A DNA stretch of 28,949 nucleotides from Pseudobutyrivibrio xylanivorans (GTDB taxonomy: Bacteria; Bacillota; Clostridia; Lachnospirales; Lachnospiraceae). The position numbers were made by a program, and so were the translations under genes. Below the pieces are notes generated by a model. It searched no databases, was not told where the DNA came from, and saw only the letters and a list, made by a program, of their open reading frames with translations. Positions 1 to 7,050 of the stretch are shown here, one piece after another (within the stretch, counting starts at the first letter, position 1; every line of letters begins with the position of its first letter). Location: NCBI RefSeq assembly GCF_008935055.1, contig NZ_CP043029.1, forward strand, positions 53,084-82,032, written 5' to 3'.

Positions 1-113
1 CGGTTAATTCTAAAACCTGAAGAAAGTTTCTCAGTTGACTTTGCCTGATTGCCAGATGTGATACCAAGCATTCTTGAAGCATTAGCTGCCTGCATGTTAT
101 GTTGTACTACCAT
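1..113 (-). CDS. Flagellin, N-terminal end only (runs off the window)
   Basis: Only the first 37 codons are present. They read MVVQHNMQAANASRMLGITS and then a stretch ending KLSSGFRIN, which is the conserved D0 N-terminal helix of bacterial flagellins (N-M-x-A-x-N-x-x-R, then S-x-x-K-S-x-E-K-L-S-S-G-x-R-I-N). Flagellin is exported and polymerises into the flagellar filament. The ATG at 113 is preceded by a full AAGGAGGT ribosome site at 128-121 with 7 bases of spacing, so the start is secure. A sigma-28-type promoter lies about 370 bases upstream. Which flagellin paralogue this is cannot be told from the fragment. Confidence 0.95.
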   Translation of the reverse strand, partial: MVVQHNMQAANASRMLGITSGNQAKSTEKLSSGFRIN

Positions 114-478
114 AAATTCTACCTCCTTGTAGATACTCCCTGGATTCCTTTCCTGGGAGATGTGAATTGTTCACATACTTTGTTAATAAATTACATCTAT
201 AATCAACTACAATGCTCGCGCGACACACTGTAGGGATTATACCTACTTAACATAATTGGATGAATGGCGTTTAATGGCCATTTCCTCCTTGTTTTCTAGT
301 AGTTTTGTCTCATAAACAAGCATAAAAATATTCAATTGTAAATGTACAATTGATAAATGGAAATAGATTTGAAATTATTCTTCGATACTTAACATCCGTG
401 TCCTGTGTCGAAAACGATATTAGATTTGATGTTGCTAACGAAGATAAACAAAATCCGTTTCATTTATCTACATTTTAG
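114..478 (-). other. Long 5' leader of the flagellin gene
   Basis: No gene longer than about 13 codons is seen here. Transcription from the sigma-28 promoter at 479-505 would give a leader of about 360 nt before the flagellin ATG. On the minus strand it holds a second AAGGAGG at 290-284 followed two bases later by a 12-codon ORF (281-243), an inverted repeat around 207-233 (CTACAATG / CACTGTAG with one mismatch), a short hairpin at 161-173 (GTGAA / TTCAC) and the GGA-rich hairpin next to the ribosome site. That the leader regulates flagellin translation is inference. Confidence 0.5.
121..159 (-). promoter_or_regulatory. CsrA-like GGA hairpin over the flagellin ribosome site
   Basis: On the minus strand a stem CTCCC (159-155) / GGGAG (140-136) encloses a loop with two GGA motifs (153-151, 148-146). 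A third GGA lies in the closing stem (139-137) and a fourth in the Shine-Dalgarno (126-124). In Bacillus the flagellin (hag) leader is repressed by CsrA binding GGA sites near the ribosome site; the same layout is visible here. Function is inferred from that analogy only. Confidence 0.4.
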
Positions 479-505
479 TTATCGGATGAAGTTTGGAAAA
501 CTTTA
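479..505 (-). promoter_or_regulatory. Sigma-28 (FliA/SigD) promoter for flagellin
   Basis: On the minus strand TAAA (505-502), 15 bases, then TCCGATAA (486-479). This matches the flagellar sigma-28 consensus TAAA-N15-GCCGATAA at all but one position, upstream of and facing the flagellin gene. Confidence 0.8.
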
Positions 506-577
506 TAGCTTTTTGAAAAAATTTTTAATAATATTTTAAGCTTTATTTTTCCAGCTCTTTTCACCCTTGCAATAACT

Positions 578-604
578 ATATCGGATAGAATGTTATAAAC
601 TTAA
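578..604 (-). promoter_or_regulatory. Possible second sigma-28-type promoter
   Basis: On the minus strand TCCGATAT (585-578) matches the Bacillus sigma-D -10 element CCGATAT. Fifteen bases upstream is TTAA (604-601), a poorer -35. It lies about 100 bases upstream of the better site and faces the same way. It may be a tandem flagellar promoter or chance. Confidence 0.35.
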
Positions 605-642
605 CCCCATTTTTAAAATTTCTTCAAAAAATATTTTTGTTA

Positions 643-689
643 TTAAAAATGGCGCTACGGTAAGTTTTCCACCTACCTGTAGCACCATT
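643..689 (-). terminator. Rho-independent terminator after the kinase/HTH unit
   Basis: On the minus strand AATGGTGCTAC (689-679) pairs with GTAGCGCCATT (658-648) with one G-U pair, and an inner GGTAGG / CTTACC stem extends the hairpin. A T-rich run (649-641) follows. It sits downstream of the HTH gene ending at 856. The 10-base word TAGCACCATT occurs twice in tandem (680-689, 691-700), possibly a duplicated arm. The stretch 701-855 between this site and the gene shows nothing else. Confidence 0.7.
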
Positions 690-855
690 ATAGCACCATT
701 TTTTGATTGTGACGGATTTTCACAGAATGGTCATAAAGTTCCTAAGCAACCTCTGTGTATTCCATAACAGAAATCTCCTGCATTTGCTTTTTTGCTTCAT
801 CAACAAGCTTTTCCAATTGCATAGCCACTTCATTTTAAATCACTCAACTCTTCCA

Positions 856-1673
856 TTATTGCAACATATCTCCTCCCGTAATCTCACCCTTCAGAAACAC
901 ATTCTCTCTCCACCCTTCTTTCAATGGATGAAGCACATCAGTCTTAATTAAGTGCGACAAATTCTGCCTGGTGCATTCCAATATAGAACAGGCCTCAGCT
1001 GTGTTGACGACGCAATGCTTTGCAAAATCCTTGAATACCTGCGCGTAAATAGGAATTATGATACCTTTATTCAAAAGCACTCTCTTCTCGATATATATGG
1101 ATTCATTAATAGAAACACCATATCCGCCAGCATCCACTTTTAGTGTGGAAAGCAATCTTTCATTTGATAAAACTGTGTAAAGCTTTGGTACTTCTTCTAA
1201 GCATTCCTTCAAATCCACCTCTAGCACTGTATCATTTTTTAACAAACATATTATTCTATTATCTATAATAGGAAATGCTTCAAACAGATTATCACTCTGC
1301 CTTGCCATTACCCATTCTGGCAAATCATTTGTTTTTACCTCACGTAAATAACAAGAATCTTGGGATGATCTTCCTTTACTTAGCGCCAATAATCTCCCCT
1401 CATTATACTTTGTCATCTTGGCATTCTTCAGAATCATTCCAATGTTTTGCCGTCCAATTGGTATGACTCTTTCCTCCACCCAAAGCCTTGCAATATCTTT
1501 AGGCACCGTATAGATTCCTCGCCTCACGAGCGATGAAAATAACAAAGGTGCATTCCATTCGTTAAGGCACTGTTTCAACTCAATTACAAAAGAATTAGAC
1601 TTCTCATAAAAAAACAAAAGCCTATTTCTTCTTTTTTATCAATTTCATCATCATGAATTGCAAAGACTTTCAT
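856..1673 (-). CDS. DUF2442/HTH partner protein of the HipA-like kinase, split by a -1 frameshift at a T7 run
   Basis: The long open frame begins only at a TTG at 1617 (253 aa) with no good ribosome site. A better start is the ATG at 1673, seven bases after GAGGTGG (1687-1681) and overlapping the kinase end by 23 bases. That frame encodes MKVFAIHDDEIDKKEEIGFC and then must slip -1 at seven Ts (1614-1608) to continue as YEKSNSFVIEL; otherwise it stops at 1584-1586. Read through the slip, the protein is about 272 aa. Its first 85 or so residues recall the small N-terminal HipA subdomain (pattern -GFxF-YE-, -PLL-S-, -R-N-G-). The middle (about residues 130-203) fits DUF2442: hydrophobic beta strands, a V-D-L then L, and L--V-VD-GG. 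About residues 222-264 form a likely helix-turn-helix (EACSILECTRQNLSHLI). Role inferred: DNA-binding antitoxin or regulator of the kinase. Family assignment is from pattern memory. Confidence 0.7.
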
Positions 1674-2472
1674 AATAATTCCACCTCATGCTAAGCATAT
1701 TCCAAATCTTTTCTATATGTTCTTCCGAAAGAATTTCGTTGACATCCTTAAAAATGTAATCTCTACTTCTTTGAGTTAATCGTTCCGAAAAAATGCCTTC
1801 CTTGTTTTCAATCAATGATAAGTTTTCATACACTGATCTACTACCGATAAAATTCTGGCAGGGCTTATCTTCAGCAATATCGTATTTACGTATTTCCTCC
1901 TGAGAAAGGCACGAGCATAAAAGCGATAATCCGTGATCAAACAGCGGTGCTATTCGTAGTGTTTTATTTCTCGCATTTCTTAAAACTTCTATATTAGCCC
2001 CGTGTCTATCTCTATTTAAAATCAAGTAATCGACTACAAGCATAGTATCTATATACTTCTGCCAGCCATTTTCTTTACAAAAATCATAGTGACTTTCCCC
2101 AGAAGCACAATTGACCTGATAATAATTTTCCAAAGACGCTTTTGTCTCTCCACGTTGCTTAAAATCTTCTGAAGCACAGACCCAGGTTTCATATTCGGTT
2201 CCATCAATTTCCACATCGGCATGTATTAATTCATAATGCAGATGCTCAACTCCTAAAATAGTCAGTAACCTGTCCACAATAATTTCGTTTACACATTCAT
2301 GTCCTATAATTCCCTTTTCACTGTCAAATCGAGAAAGCTTATAGTATATTTTTCTACCATCTCTTTTCTCCTGAGACTTCAAAAAAGTACCAGCGGTACC
2401 GCTGGATGCTCTAGTGTGGGACCATTGTAAAAATCTTAAATCTTGCTTTTCCAAGATAATTCTACTTTCCAT
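1651..2472 (-). CDS. HipA-like serine/threonine kinase (toxin-type)
   Basis: A 273-residue protein with the landmarks of the HipA kinase fold. These are a glycine-rich loop SSGTAGTF (23-30), a candidate ATP-binding lysine K45 in YYKLS, an acidic helix residue E59, a catalytic loop NRDRHGAN (153-160) with D155 and N160, and a metal-binding APLFDHG (175-181) with D179. Known HipA-family kinases phosphorylate translation factors or tRNA synthetases. This one is much shorter than HipA (about 440 aa) and lacks its N-terminal subdomain, as in split HipBST-type systems. The ATG at 2472 has AGGAGGT eight bases upstream. It is first in a two-gene unit, overlapping the HTH gene, with a palindromic operator at its promoter. 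The substrate is unknown. Confidence 0.75.
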   Translation of the reverse strand: MESRIILEKQDLRFLQWSHTRASSGTAGTFLKSQEKRDGRKIYYKLSRFDSEKGIIGHECVNEIIVDRLLTILGVEHLHYELIHADVEIDGTEYETWVCASEDFKQRGETKASLENYYQVNCASGESHYDFCKENGWQKYIDTMLVVDYLILNRDRHGANIEVLRNARNKTLRIAPLFDHGLSLLCSCLSQEEIRKYDIAEDKPCQNFIGSRSVYENLSLIENKEGIFSERLTQRSRDYIFKDVNEILSEEHIEKIWNMLSMRWNYYESLCNS

Positions 2473-2493
2473 TCTATAGAACCTCCTAGCGTA

Positions 2494-2526
2494 ATACTAT
2501 AATATTATTTGACGCGCGTCAAATAA
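2494..2526 (-). promoter_or_regulatory. Palindromic operator overlapping the kinase/HTH promoter
   Basis: 2505-2526 is a perfect 22-bp palindrome with half-site TTATTTGACGC. It contains a -35 box TTGACG (2522-2517) on the minus strand, followed after 17 bases by TAGTAT (2499-2494) as a weak -10; TATAGT at 2501-2496 is an alternative. A perfect palindrome covering the -35 box, 33 bases upstream of the kinase start, is the usual form of an autoregulatory toxin-antitoxin operator. The HTH protein encoded downstream is the likely ligand (inference). Confidence 0.7.
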
Positions 2527-2542
2527 ATCTGAATGACTCGCA

Positions 2543-2569
2543 CAAAAAAGGGACTGGCTCGCCAGTCCC
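2543..2569 (-). terminator. Rho-independent terminator of the glycan cluster
   Basis: On the minus strand a perfect nine-base stem GGGACTGGC (2569-2561) / GCCAGTCCC (2558-2550) with a two-base gap is followed by six Ts (2549-2544). It lies just after the last gene of the cluster and separates it from the kinase promoter. Confidence 0.9.
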
Positions 2570-2595
2570 TTCATTATAATTACTTCAATATTCTT

Positions 2596-2937
2596 TTAAA
2601 CTCCAAACGCTGCAATCACAATTCCAAGGATAATGACCACAAGGCCAAGGCCTTTGCGCTTGCTAATATGCTCGCCCAAGAAGATTTTTCCAAGGATGGC
2701 AACCCATATATATCCTGTGGCTTCAAGGATTGGGCCAATTGAAAGTGGCACCTTCTTGTAACCAAGTACTGAGCAGAGAGATGCGCCAAAGAACACAACA
2801 TAAGCGCCCATAACCATAGGGTTTAGGTACTCAGCGATTTTGCTGGCGTATTCCTTCTCTGCAGCTTTCTTTAAAACTATCTGTGAGCATGAGGCAATGA
2901 AGGTGCCTGTCAGCATGATAAGTGCATATTTAAGCAT
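2596..2937 (-). CDS. Small four-helix EamA/SMR-like membrane transporter subunit
   Basis: 113 residues with four predicted membrane helices (about 4-24, 43-60, 64-87, 94-113) and almost no soluble part. This is the size and shape of half-length drug/metabolite-superfamily proteins such as SMR pumps and the ArnE/ArnF flippase subunits. It begins one base after the stop of the neighbouring, similar 129-residue gene, so the two are probably translated together and may form a heterodimer. Placed right after the UDP-FucNAc genes, a role in moving a lipid-linked sugar or exporting a precursor across the membrane is plausible but inferred. The exact substrate cannot be read from the sequence. It is the last gene of the cluster. 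Confidence 0.7.
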   Translation of the reverse strand: MLKYALIMLTGTFIASCSQIVLKKAAEKEYASKIAEYLNPMVMGAYVVFFGASLCSVLGYKKVPLSIGPILEATGYIWVAILGKIFLGEHISKRKGLGLVVIILGIVIAAFGV

Positions 2938-2938
2938 T

Positions 2939-3328
2939 CTACTTTACCTCCTCTTCAGACTTTTTCTTCGATGCAATCACTTCATCATCGCCGCTTACAA
3001 CAAGGTAAACTCCGATGATAACAACAATCGCACCAATTACCTTTGGCAAAGTAATCTGCTCTTTAAAAATCACATATCCCCAAATCAGTCCCCAGATTGT
3101 GGTGGCTGCCTTGTTGGCGTAGGTTGTGATAAGTGGCAGATGCTTAAGCACCTGCTGCCATGCAATTGCATAAAAGCCAAGAATACAAATTACAATTCCA
3201 TAAAACAGAATCCACTTTGGACTCAGGAACTCGTACTGAGCTGCTGTCTTTGAACAGATACTGTTTACAGAGAAAATCAAAATAATAATATGAAGAATGG
3301 CGAACCATTTAATCGTCTCTTTTTTCAT
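2939..3328 (-). CDS. Small four-helix EamA/SMR-like membrane transporter subunit (partner)
   Basis: 129 residues, four predicted membrane helices (about 8-26, 38-56, 70-88, 95-112) and a charged, Lys/Glu-rich C-terminal tail of about 17 residues. The -PLITTYANKAATTIWG- segment before helix 3 is the conserved core of EamA/DMT repeats. Its ATG overlaps the stop codon of capE by one base (TAATG), which indicates translational coupling. With the following 113-residue gene it looks like an ArnE/ArnF-style pair. Function in sugar-lipid translocation is an inference from this arrangement. Confidence 0.7.
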   Translation of the reverse strand: MKKETIKWFAILHIIILIFSVNSICSKTAAQYEFLSPKWILFYGIVICILGFYAIAWQQVLKHLPLITTYANKAATTIWGLIWGYVIFKEQITLPKVIGAIVVIIGVYLVVSGDDEVIASKKKSEEEVK

Positions 3329-4371
3329 TACTTACCCCAGTTCTCAAGCATTTCTTTTACGTAGTCAGTAGTCATAATCTTGTCAACTGTGCCTGCCACA
3401 TCAAGGCGACGAGTATTGTGAGATGTGTAAGCCTCGTTAGCCATGGTGTGAACCTGTCCATCTACAAAGAACTTGTCGTAGTTCAAATCACGACCGTCAG
3501 GAAGAACGCGGAAGTAATTGCCCATATCAATTGAGCGAACGCACTCCTCGTTAGTCATAAGTGTCTCATAAAGCTTCTCGCCGTGACGGGTTCCGATAAT
3601 CTTTGTACCTGTATCACCAAAGAGCTGCTGAACAGCCTTTGCCAAATCTCCGATTGTAGAAGCATCTGACTTCTGAACAAAAAGGTCACCTGGCTCGCCG
3701 TGCTCGAATGCAAACATAACAAGTGCAACAGCCTCATCCAAATTCATAAGGAAACGAGTCATGTTTGGATCTGTGATTGTGATAGGATTTCCAGCCTTAA
3801 TCTGGTCGATGAAAAGTGGAATAACCGAACCACGAGAGCACATAACATTACCATAACGTGTACAGCAAATTGTTGTCTTTCCTGCTGCAACTCTGGCATT
3901 TGCACCGATAACCTTCTCCATCATAGCCTTTGAAATACCCATAGCATTGATTGGATAAGCTGCCTTATCAGTTGAAAGGCAAACGACACGCTTAACACCA
4001 GCCTCAACTGCTGCATGAAGCACATTATCTGTTCCCTCAACATTTGTGCGAACAGCCTCCATTGGGAAGAACTCGCAAGATGGAACCTGCTTAAGTGCTG
4101 CTGCATGGAAGATGAAATCTACACCTGGCATAGCATCCTGAACAGAACGCATATTTCTAACATCACCGATATAGAACTTTACCTTGCCTGCAAGATCTGG
4201 ATGCTCAGCCTGAAGCTGATGTCTCATATCATCCTGCTTCTTCTCATCACGTGAGAAAATTCTAATCTCCTTCAAATCTGAATCCAAAAAATGCTTAAGT
4301 ACTGTGGAACCAAATGAACCTGTTCCTCCAGTAATCATCAAAGTCTTATCTTTAAATAATTCACAATTCAT
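3328..4371 (-). CDS. capE: UDP-GlcNAc 4,6-dehydratase/5-epimerase (UDP-L-FucNAc pathway, step 1)
   Basis: An extended short-chain dehydrogenase of about 347 residues. The NAD(P)-binding GGTGSFG lies near residue 15, DVRN and HAAALKQVP follow, and the catalytic stretch STDKAAYPINAMGISK has Met where typical SDRs have Tyr, as in CapE/FnlA/WbjB proteins. CapE converts UDP-GlcNAc to a 4-keto-6-deoxy sugar with inversion at C5. CapF then reduces it and CapG epimerises at C2 to give UDP-L-FucNAc. All three genes are here in the order capF-capG-capE. The open frame extends four codons further to a TTG at 4383, but the ATG at 4371 has GGAG six bases upstream and is preferred. Cytoplasmic. Confidence 0.9.
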   Translation of the reverse strand: MNCELFKDKTLMITGGTGSFGSTVLKHFLDSDLKEIRIFSRDEKKQDDMRHQLQAEHPDLAGKVKFYIGDVRNMRSVQDAMPGVDFIFHAAALKQVPSCEFFPMEAVRTNVEGTDNVLHAAVEAGVKRVVCLSTDKAAYPINAMGISKAMMEKVIGANARVAAGKTTICCTRYGNVMCSRGSVIPLFIDQIKAGNPITITDPNMTRFLMNLDEAVALVMFAFEHGEPGDLFVQKSDASTIGDLAKAVQQLFGDTGTKIIGTRHGEKLYETLMTNEECVRSIDMGNYFRVLPDGRDLNYDKFFVDGQVHTMANEAYTSHNTRRLDVAGTVDKIMTTDYVKEMLENWGK

Positions 4372-4396
4372 GATAATCTCCAATCCGTGGTTATCA

Positions 4397-4525
4397 CAGA
4401 CTATATACCTTGCAATTCACCACGCTTTCGCTCTTATTCGCTCATTACCCTACATAAGATGCTGCTAAAGCACCATCTAAGTAGGGATGGCTCATCAAGG
4501 GTTCATCTGCAAAGTATATAGTCTG
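4397..4525. repeat. 129-bp structured inverted-repeat element between capG and capE
   Basis: Outer arms of 18 bp, CAGACTATATACCTTGCA (4397-4414) and its complement at 4508-4525, differ at one position. Between them is a second nested hairpin (4448-4486) with stem segments CCCTAC/GTAGGG, AGATG/CATCT and TGCT/AGCA around a tiny loop. The rest carries GAGCGAA-type short repeats. There is no open frame. It could be a MITE or other palindromic repeat that landed in the operon, or a structured RNA in the capG-capE mRNA. No second copy was found in this window by eye. Confidence 0.6.
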
Positions 4526-4552
4526 TTCAAACTCACTCATCTAAATTATTAA

Positions 4553-5710
4553 TTATATTTCTTTTCTCCACACCATCTTGTTAACTATTCCAGTGTACGA
4601 CTGAATAATTTTTACAACCTTTGTGGATACATTCTCCTCCACGTAATCTGGAACTGGGATTCCGTAGTCGCCAGCCTCATTCATATCGATGGCTGTGGTG
4701 ACAGCCTGAAGGAGTGATCTTTCATCAATTCCTGCGATGAAGAAGCAAGCCTTATCAAGTGCCTCCGGTCTCTCAGTTGATGTACGAATGCACACAGCTG
4801 GAAATGGCTTTCCAATGCTTGTAAAGAAACTTGACTCCTCTGGGAGTGTGCCCGAATCTGAAACAACCGCAAATGCATTCATCTGAAGATGATTATAATC
4901 ATGGAAACCAAGTGGCTCATGCATACGAACTCGTGGGTCAAGCTTGAAGCCCGTAGCCTCAAGACGCTTTCTTGAACGTGGATGACAGCTGTAAAGAATT
5001 GGCATATCGTACTTCTCAGCCAGCTTGTTGATAGCTGTGAAAAGTGATGTAAAATTCTTTTCAGTGTCGATGTTCTCTTCGCGGTGTGCCGAGAGAAGGA
5101 TGTACTTCTTAGGCTCAAGTCCAAGCTTTTCAAGAACATCTGATGCCTCTATAGCCTCCAGATTCTCATGGAGAACCTCTGCCATTGGCGAACCTGTTAC
5201 ATAGGTGCGCTCCTTTGGAAGTCCACAGTCTGCCAAGTAGCGGCGGGCGTGCTCCGAGTATGCCATATTCACATCAGAGATAATATCAACGATACGACGG
5301 TTAGTCTCCTCTGGAAGGCACTCATCCTTACAACGGTTTCCAGCCTCCATATGGAAGATTGGAATATGAAGTCGCTTTGCAGCTATAGCTGAAAGGCAAG
5401 AGTTTGTATCTCCAAGAATCAAAAGAGCATCTGGCTGAATTTCCACCATAAGCTCATAAGACTTTGCGATAATGTTTCCAACAGTCTGTCCAAGGTTATC
5501 GCCTACTGCATCCATGTATACCTCTGGGTCATCAAGCTGCAGGTCCTTGAAGAACACACCATTTAAATTATAATCATAATTCTGACCTGTATGTGCAAGA
5601 ACACAGTCAAAATACTTTCGACATTTCTTTATTACTGCCGCAAGTCTTATTATCTCAGGACGGGTTCCTACGATAATCAAAAGCTTTAATTTTCCATTAT
5701 TTTTAAACAT
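4553..5710 (-). CDS. capG: UDP-GlcNAc 2-epimerase family enzyme (UDP-L-FucNAc pathway, step 3)
   Basis: 385 residues, the normal length for the WecB/CapG/FnlC family. Family marks are VGTRPEIIRLAAVI (about 14-27), LAHTGQNYDYN, LILGDTNSCLSA, HMEAGNR, EETNRRIVD, LLSAHREENID and SDSGTLPEESSF. These include the conserved Asp/Glu/His residues of the non-hydrolysing 2-epimerases. In the FucNAc pathway this enzyme inverts C2 of the last intermediate to make UDP-L-FucNAc. That assignment rather than ManNAc formation rests on capE and capF being on either side. An AGGTG ribosome site lies just upstream of the ATG at 5710. Cytoplasmic. Confidence 0.9.
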   Translation of the reverse strand: MFKNNGKLKLLIIVGTRPEIIRLAAVIKKCRKYFDCVLAHTGQNYDYNLNGVFFKDLQLDDPEVYMDAVGDNLGQTVGNIIAKSYELMVEIQPDALLILGDTNSCLSAIAAKRLHIPIFHMEAGNRCKDECLPEETNRRIVDIISDVNMAYSEHARRYLADCGLPKERTYVTGSPMAEVLHENLEAIEASDVLEKLGLEPKKYILLSAHREENIDTEKNFTSLFTAINKLAEKYDMPILYSCHPRSRKRLEATGFKLDPRVRMHEPLGFHDYNHLQMNAFAVVSDSGTLPEESSFFTSIGKPFPAVCIRTSTERPEALDKACFFIAGIDERSLLQAVTTAIDMNEAGDYGIPVPDYVEENVSTKVVKIIQSYTGIVNKMVWRKEI

Positions 5711-5763
5711 TTGAACACCTACGCCTGAAGCTTGAATAGCTACAGGCTTACTCTTTCTAATAA

Positions 5764-6984
5764 TTAAACTTCTTCGAAGTATGTATCCGGTCTATCCGCC
5801 TCCAGCAACTCATTCGCCCACATAAGGGTAACGAGATCCTGAGTATCAGACAGATTGATAATATTGTGTGTATAACCCGGCAGCATGTGGATGGCCTGAA
5901 TCTTCTCGCCGCTCACCTCATACTCTATAACTGGATAAGCCTGTCCGTTTTCGTCCACTCCAACTCGACGCTGCTGAATCAAACCATGTCCTGAAACTAC
6001 AATAAAGAATTCCCACTTTGTGTGGTGCCAGTGCTGTCCCTTTGTAATACCAGGTTTGCTAACGTTCACTGAAAACTGGCCGTAGTCAGCTGTCTTCAAT
6101 AGTTCTGTAAAGCTGCCTCGGTTATCGCAGTTCATTTTCAAATCAAAGATTGCCTTTTCCTTTGGAAGGTAGCTCAAGTATGAGCTGTAAAGCTTCTTTG
6201 CAAAGCTGCCATTTGGAATTGCAGGCATCATAAGTGACTGTGGCTGTTCAACGAAGCTGTCCAAAAGCTCCACAATTTCTCCAAGAGTCACATTGTGGCT
6301 AACTGGAACATAAGCATACTTTCCAGCTGTATCAGGAACCACATTGCCCTCCTCATCATAATCGCAACGGTGCTCGTTTCCACGAAGGGCGTCAAACATC
6401 TCGTTTACCAAATCATCTATATAAACAAGTGTGAGCTCTGTGCTTGGATCGTTCACTGTGATGTCCAAACCGTTTGCCTTATTGTTGCAGAAAGTGGCAA
6501 CGGCGGAATTGTAATTAGGTCTGCACCATTTTCCAAAAAGATTTGGGAAACGATAAACGATAACCTTTGCTCCAGTCTCCCCACTGTACTTGAAGAAAAG
6601 CTCCTCGCCAGCGAGTTTGCTTTTGCCATAATCGCTACCAGCGTAGCGACCCAAAAGTGTGGCCTGAATTGATGACGAAAGCATAACGGGGCATGTATTA
6701 TTATGCTTCTTTAATGTATCAAGAAGGGTGCTTGCAAATCCGAAGTTCCCCTCCATAAATTCTGAATTATCCTTAGGGCGATTCACCCCAGCGAGATTAA
6801 AAACGAAATTGCAATCACTGCAGTAGCGATCTAATTCCTCTAAAGTGGAAGCACGATCGTACTCATATATAGTGAGCTCCTCGCCAAGACTGTGGAACTT
6901 GTCACGGCCATCCGAAGCACACTTAAGTGTCTCCACAAGATTTTTACCAACGAATCCGGCTGCGCCGGTTACTAGAATTTTCAA
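5764..6984 (-). CDS. capF: Bifunctional epimerase/reductase of UDP-L-FucNAc synthesis (step 2)
   Basis: 406 residues in two domains, as in CapF/FnlB. The N-terminal SDR domain (about 1-245) has the nucleotide-binding GAAGFVG (7-13), FNLAGVNRP, and YGKSK as the catalytic Tyr-x-x-x-Lys. The C-terminal cupin domain (about 285-400) has HWHHTKWEFFIVVSG, which carries the His ligands for the metal. CapF epimerises at C3 and reduces at C4 the CapE product. The start is TTG at 6984 with AGGAG eight bases upstream and no better in-frame ATG. It begins the capF-capG-capE gene set. Cytoplasmic. Confidence 0.92.
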   Translation of the reverse strand: MKILVTGAAGFVGKNLVETLKCASDGRDKFHSLGEELTIYEYDRASTLEELDRYCSDCNFVFNLAGVNRPKDNSEFMEGNFGFASTLLDTLKKHNNTCPVMLSSSIQATLLGRYAGSDYGKSKLAGEELFFKYSGETGAKVIVYRFPNLFGKWCRPNYNSAVATFCNNKANGLDITVNDPSTELTLVYIDDLVNEMFDALRGNEHRCDYDEEGNVVPDTAGKYAYVPVSHNVTLGEIVELLDSFVEQPQSLMMPAIPNGSFAKKLYSSYLSYLPKEKAIFDLKMNCDNRGSFTELLKTADYGQFSVNVSKPGITKGQHWHHTKWEFFIVVSGHGLIQQRRVGVDENGQAYPVIEYEVSGEKIQAIHMLPGYTHNIINLSDTQDLVTLMWANELLEADRPDTYFEEV

Positions 6985-7050
6985 AGTATAATCTCCTAAT
7001 TTGTAAATAAGTGCCTATTAGCACTCACAATCCATATCAGTATAACACAA

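Noticed and set aside
703..1466. Small plus-strand frames opposite the HTH gene
   Set aside because: No ribosome sites or family features; the minus-strand frame has recognisable DUF2442 and HTH patterns.
856..1617. TTG at 1617 as the true start of the HTH gene
   Set aside because: It lies directly before the T7 run with no Shine-Dalgarno. The ATG at 1673 has GAGGTGG and overlaps the kinase stop, and its frame adds a plausible N-terminus if a -1 slip occurs. Kept only as a fallback.
2533..3253. Plus-strand open frames opposite the two small membrane proteins
   Set aside because: They begin at or cross the terminator hairpin and lack ribosome sites; the minus-strand frames have membrane helices and coupled starts.
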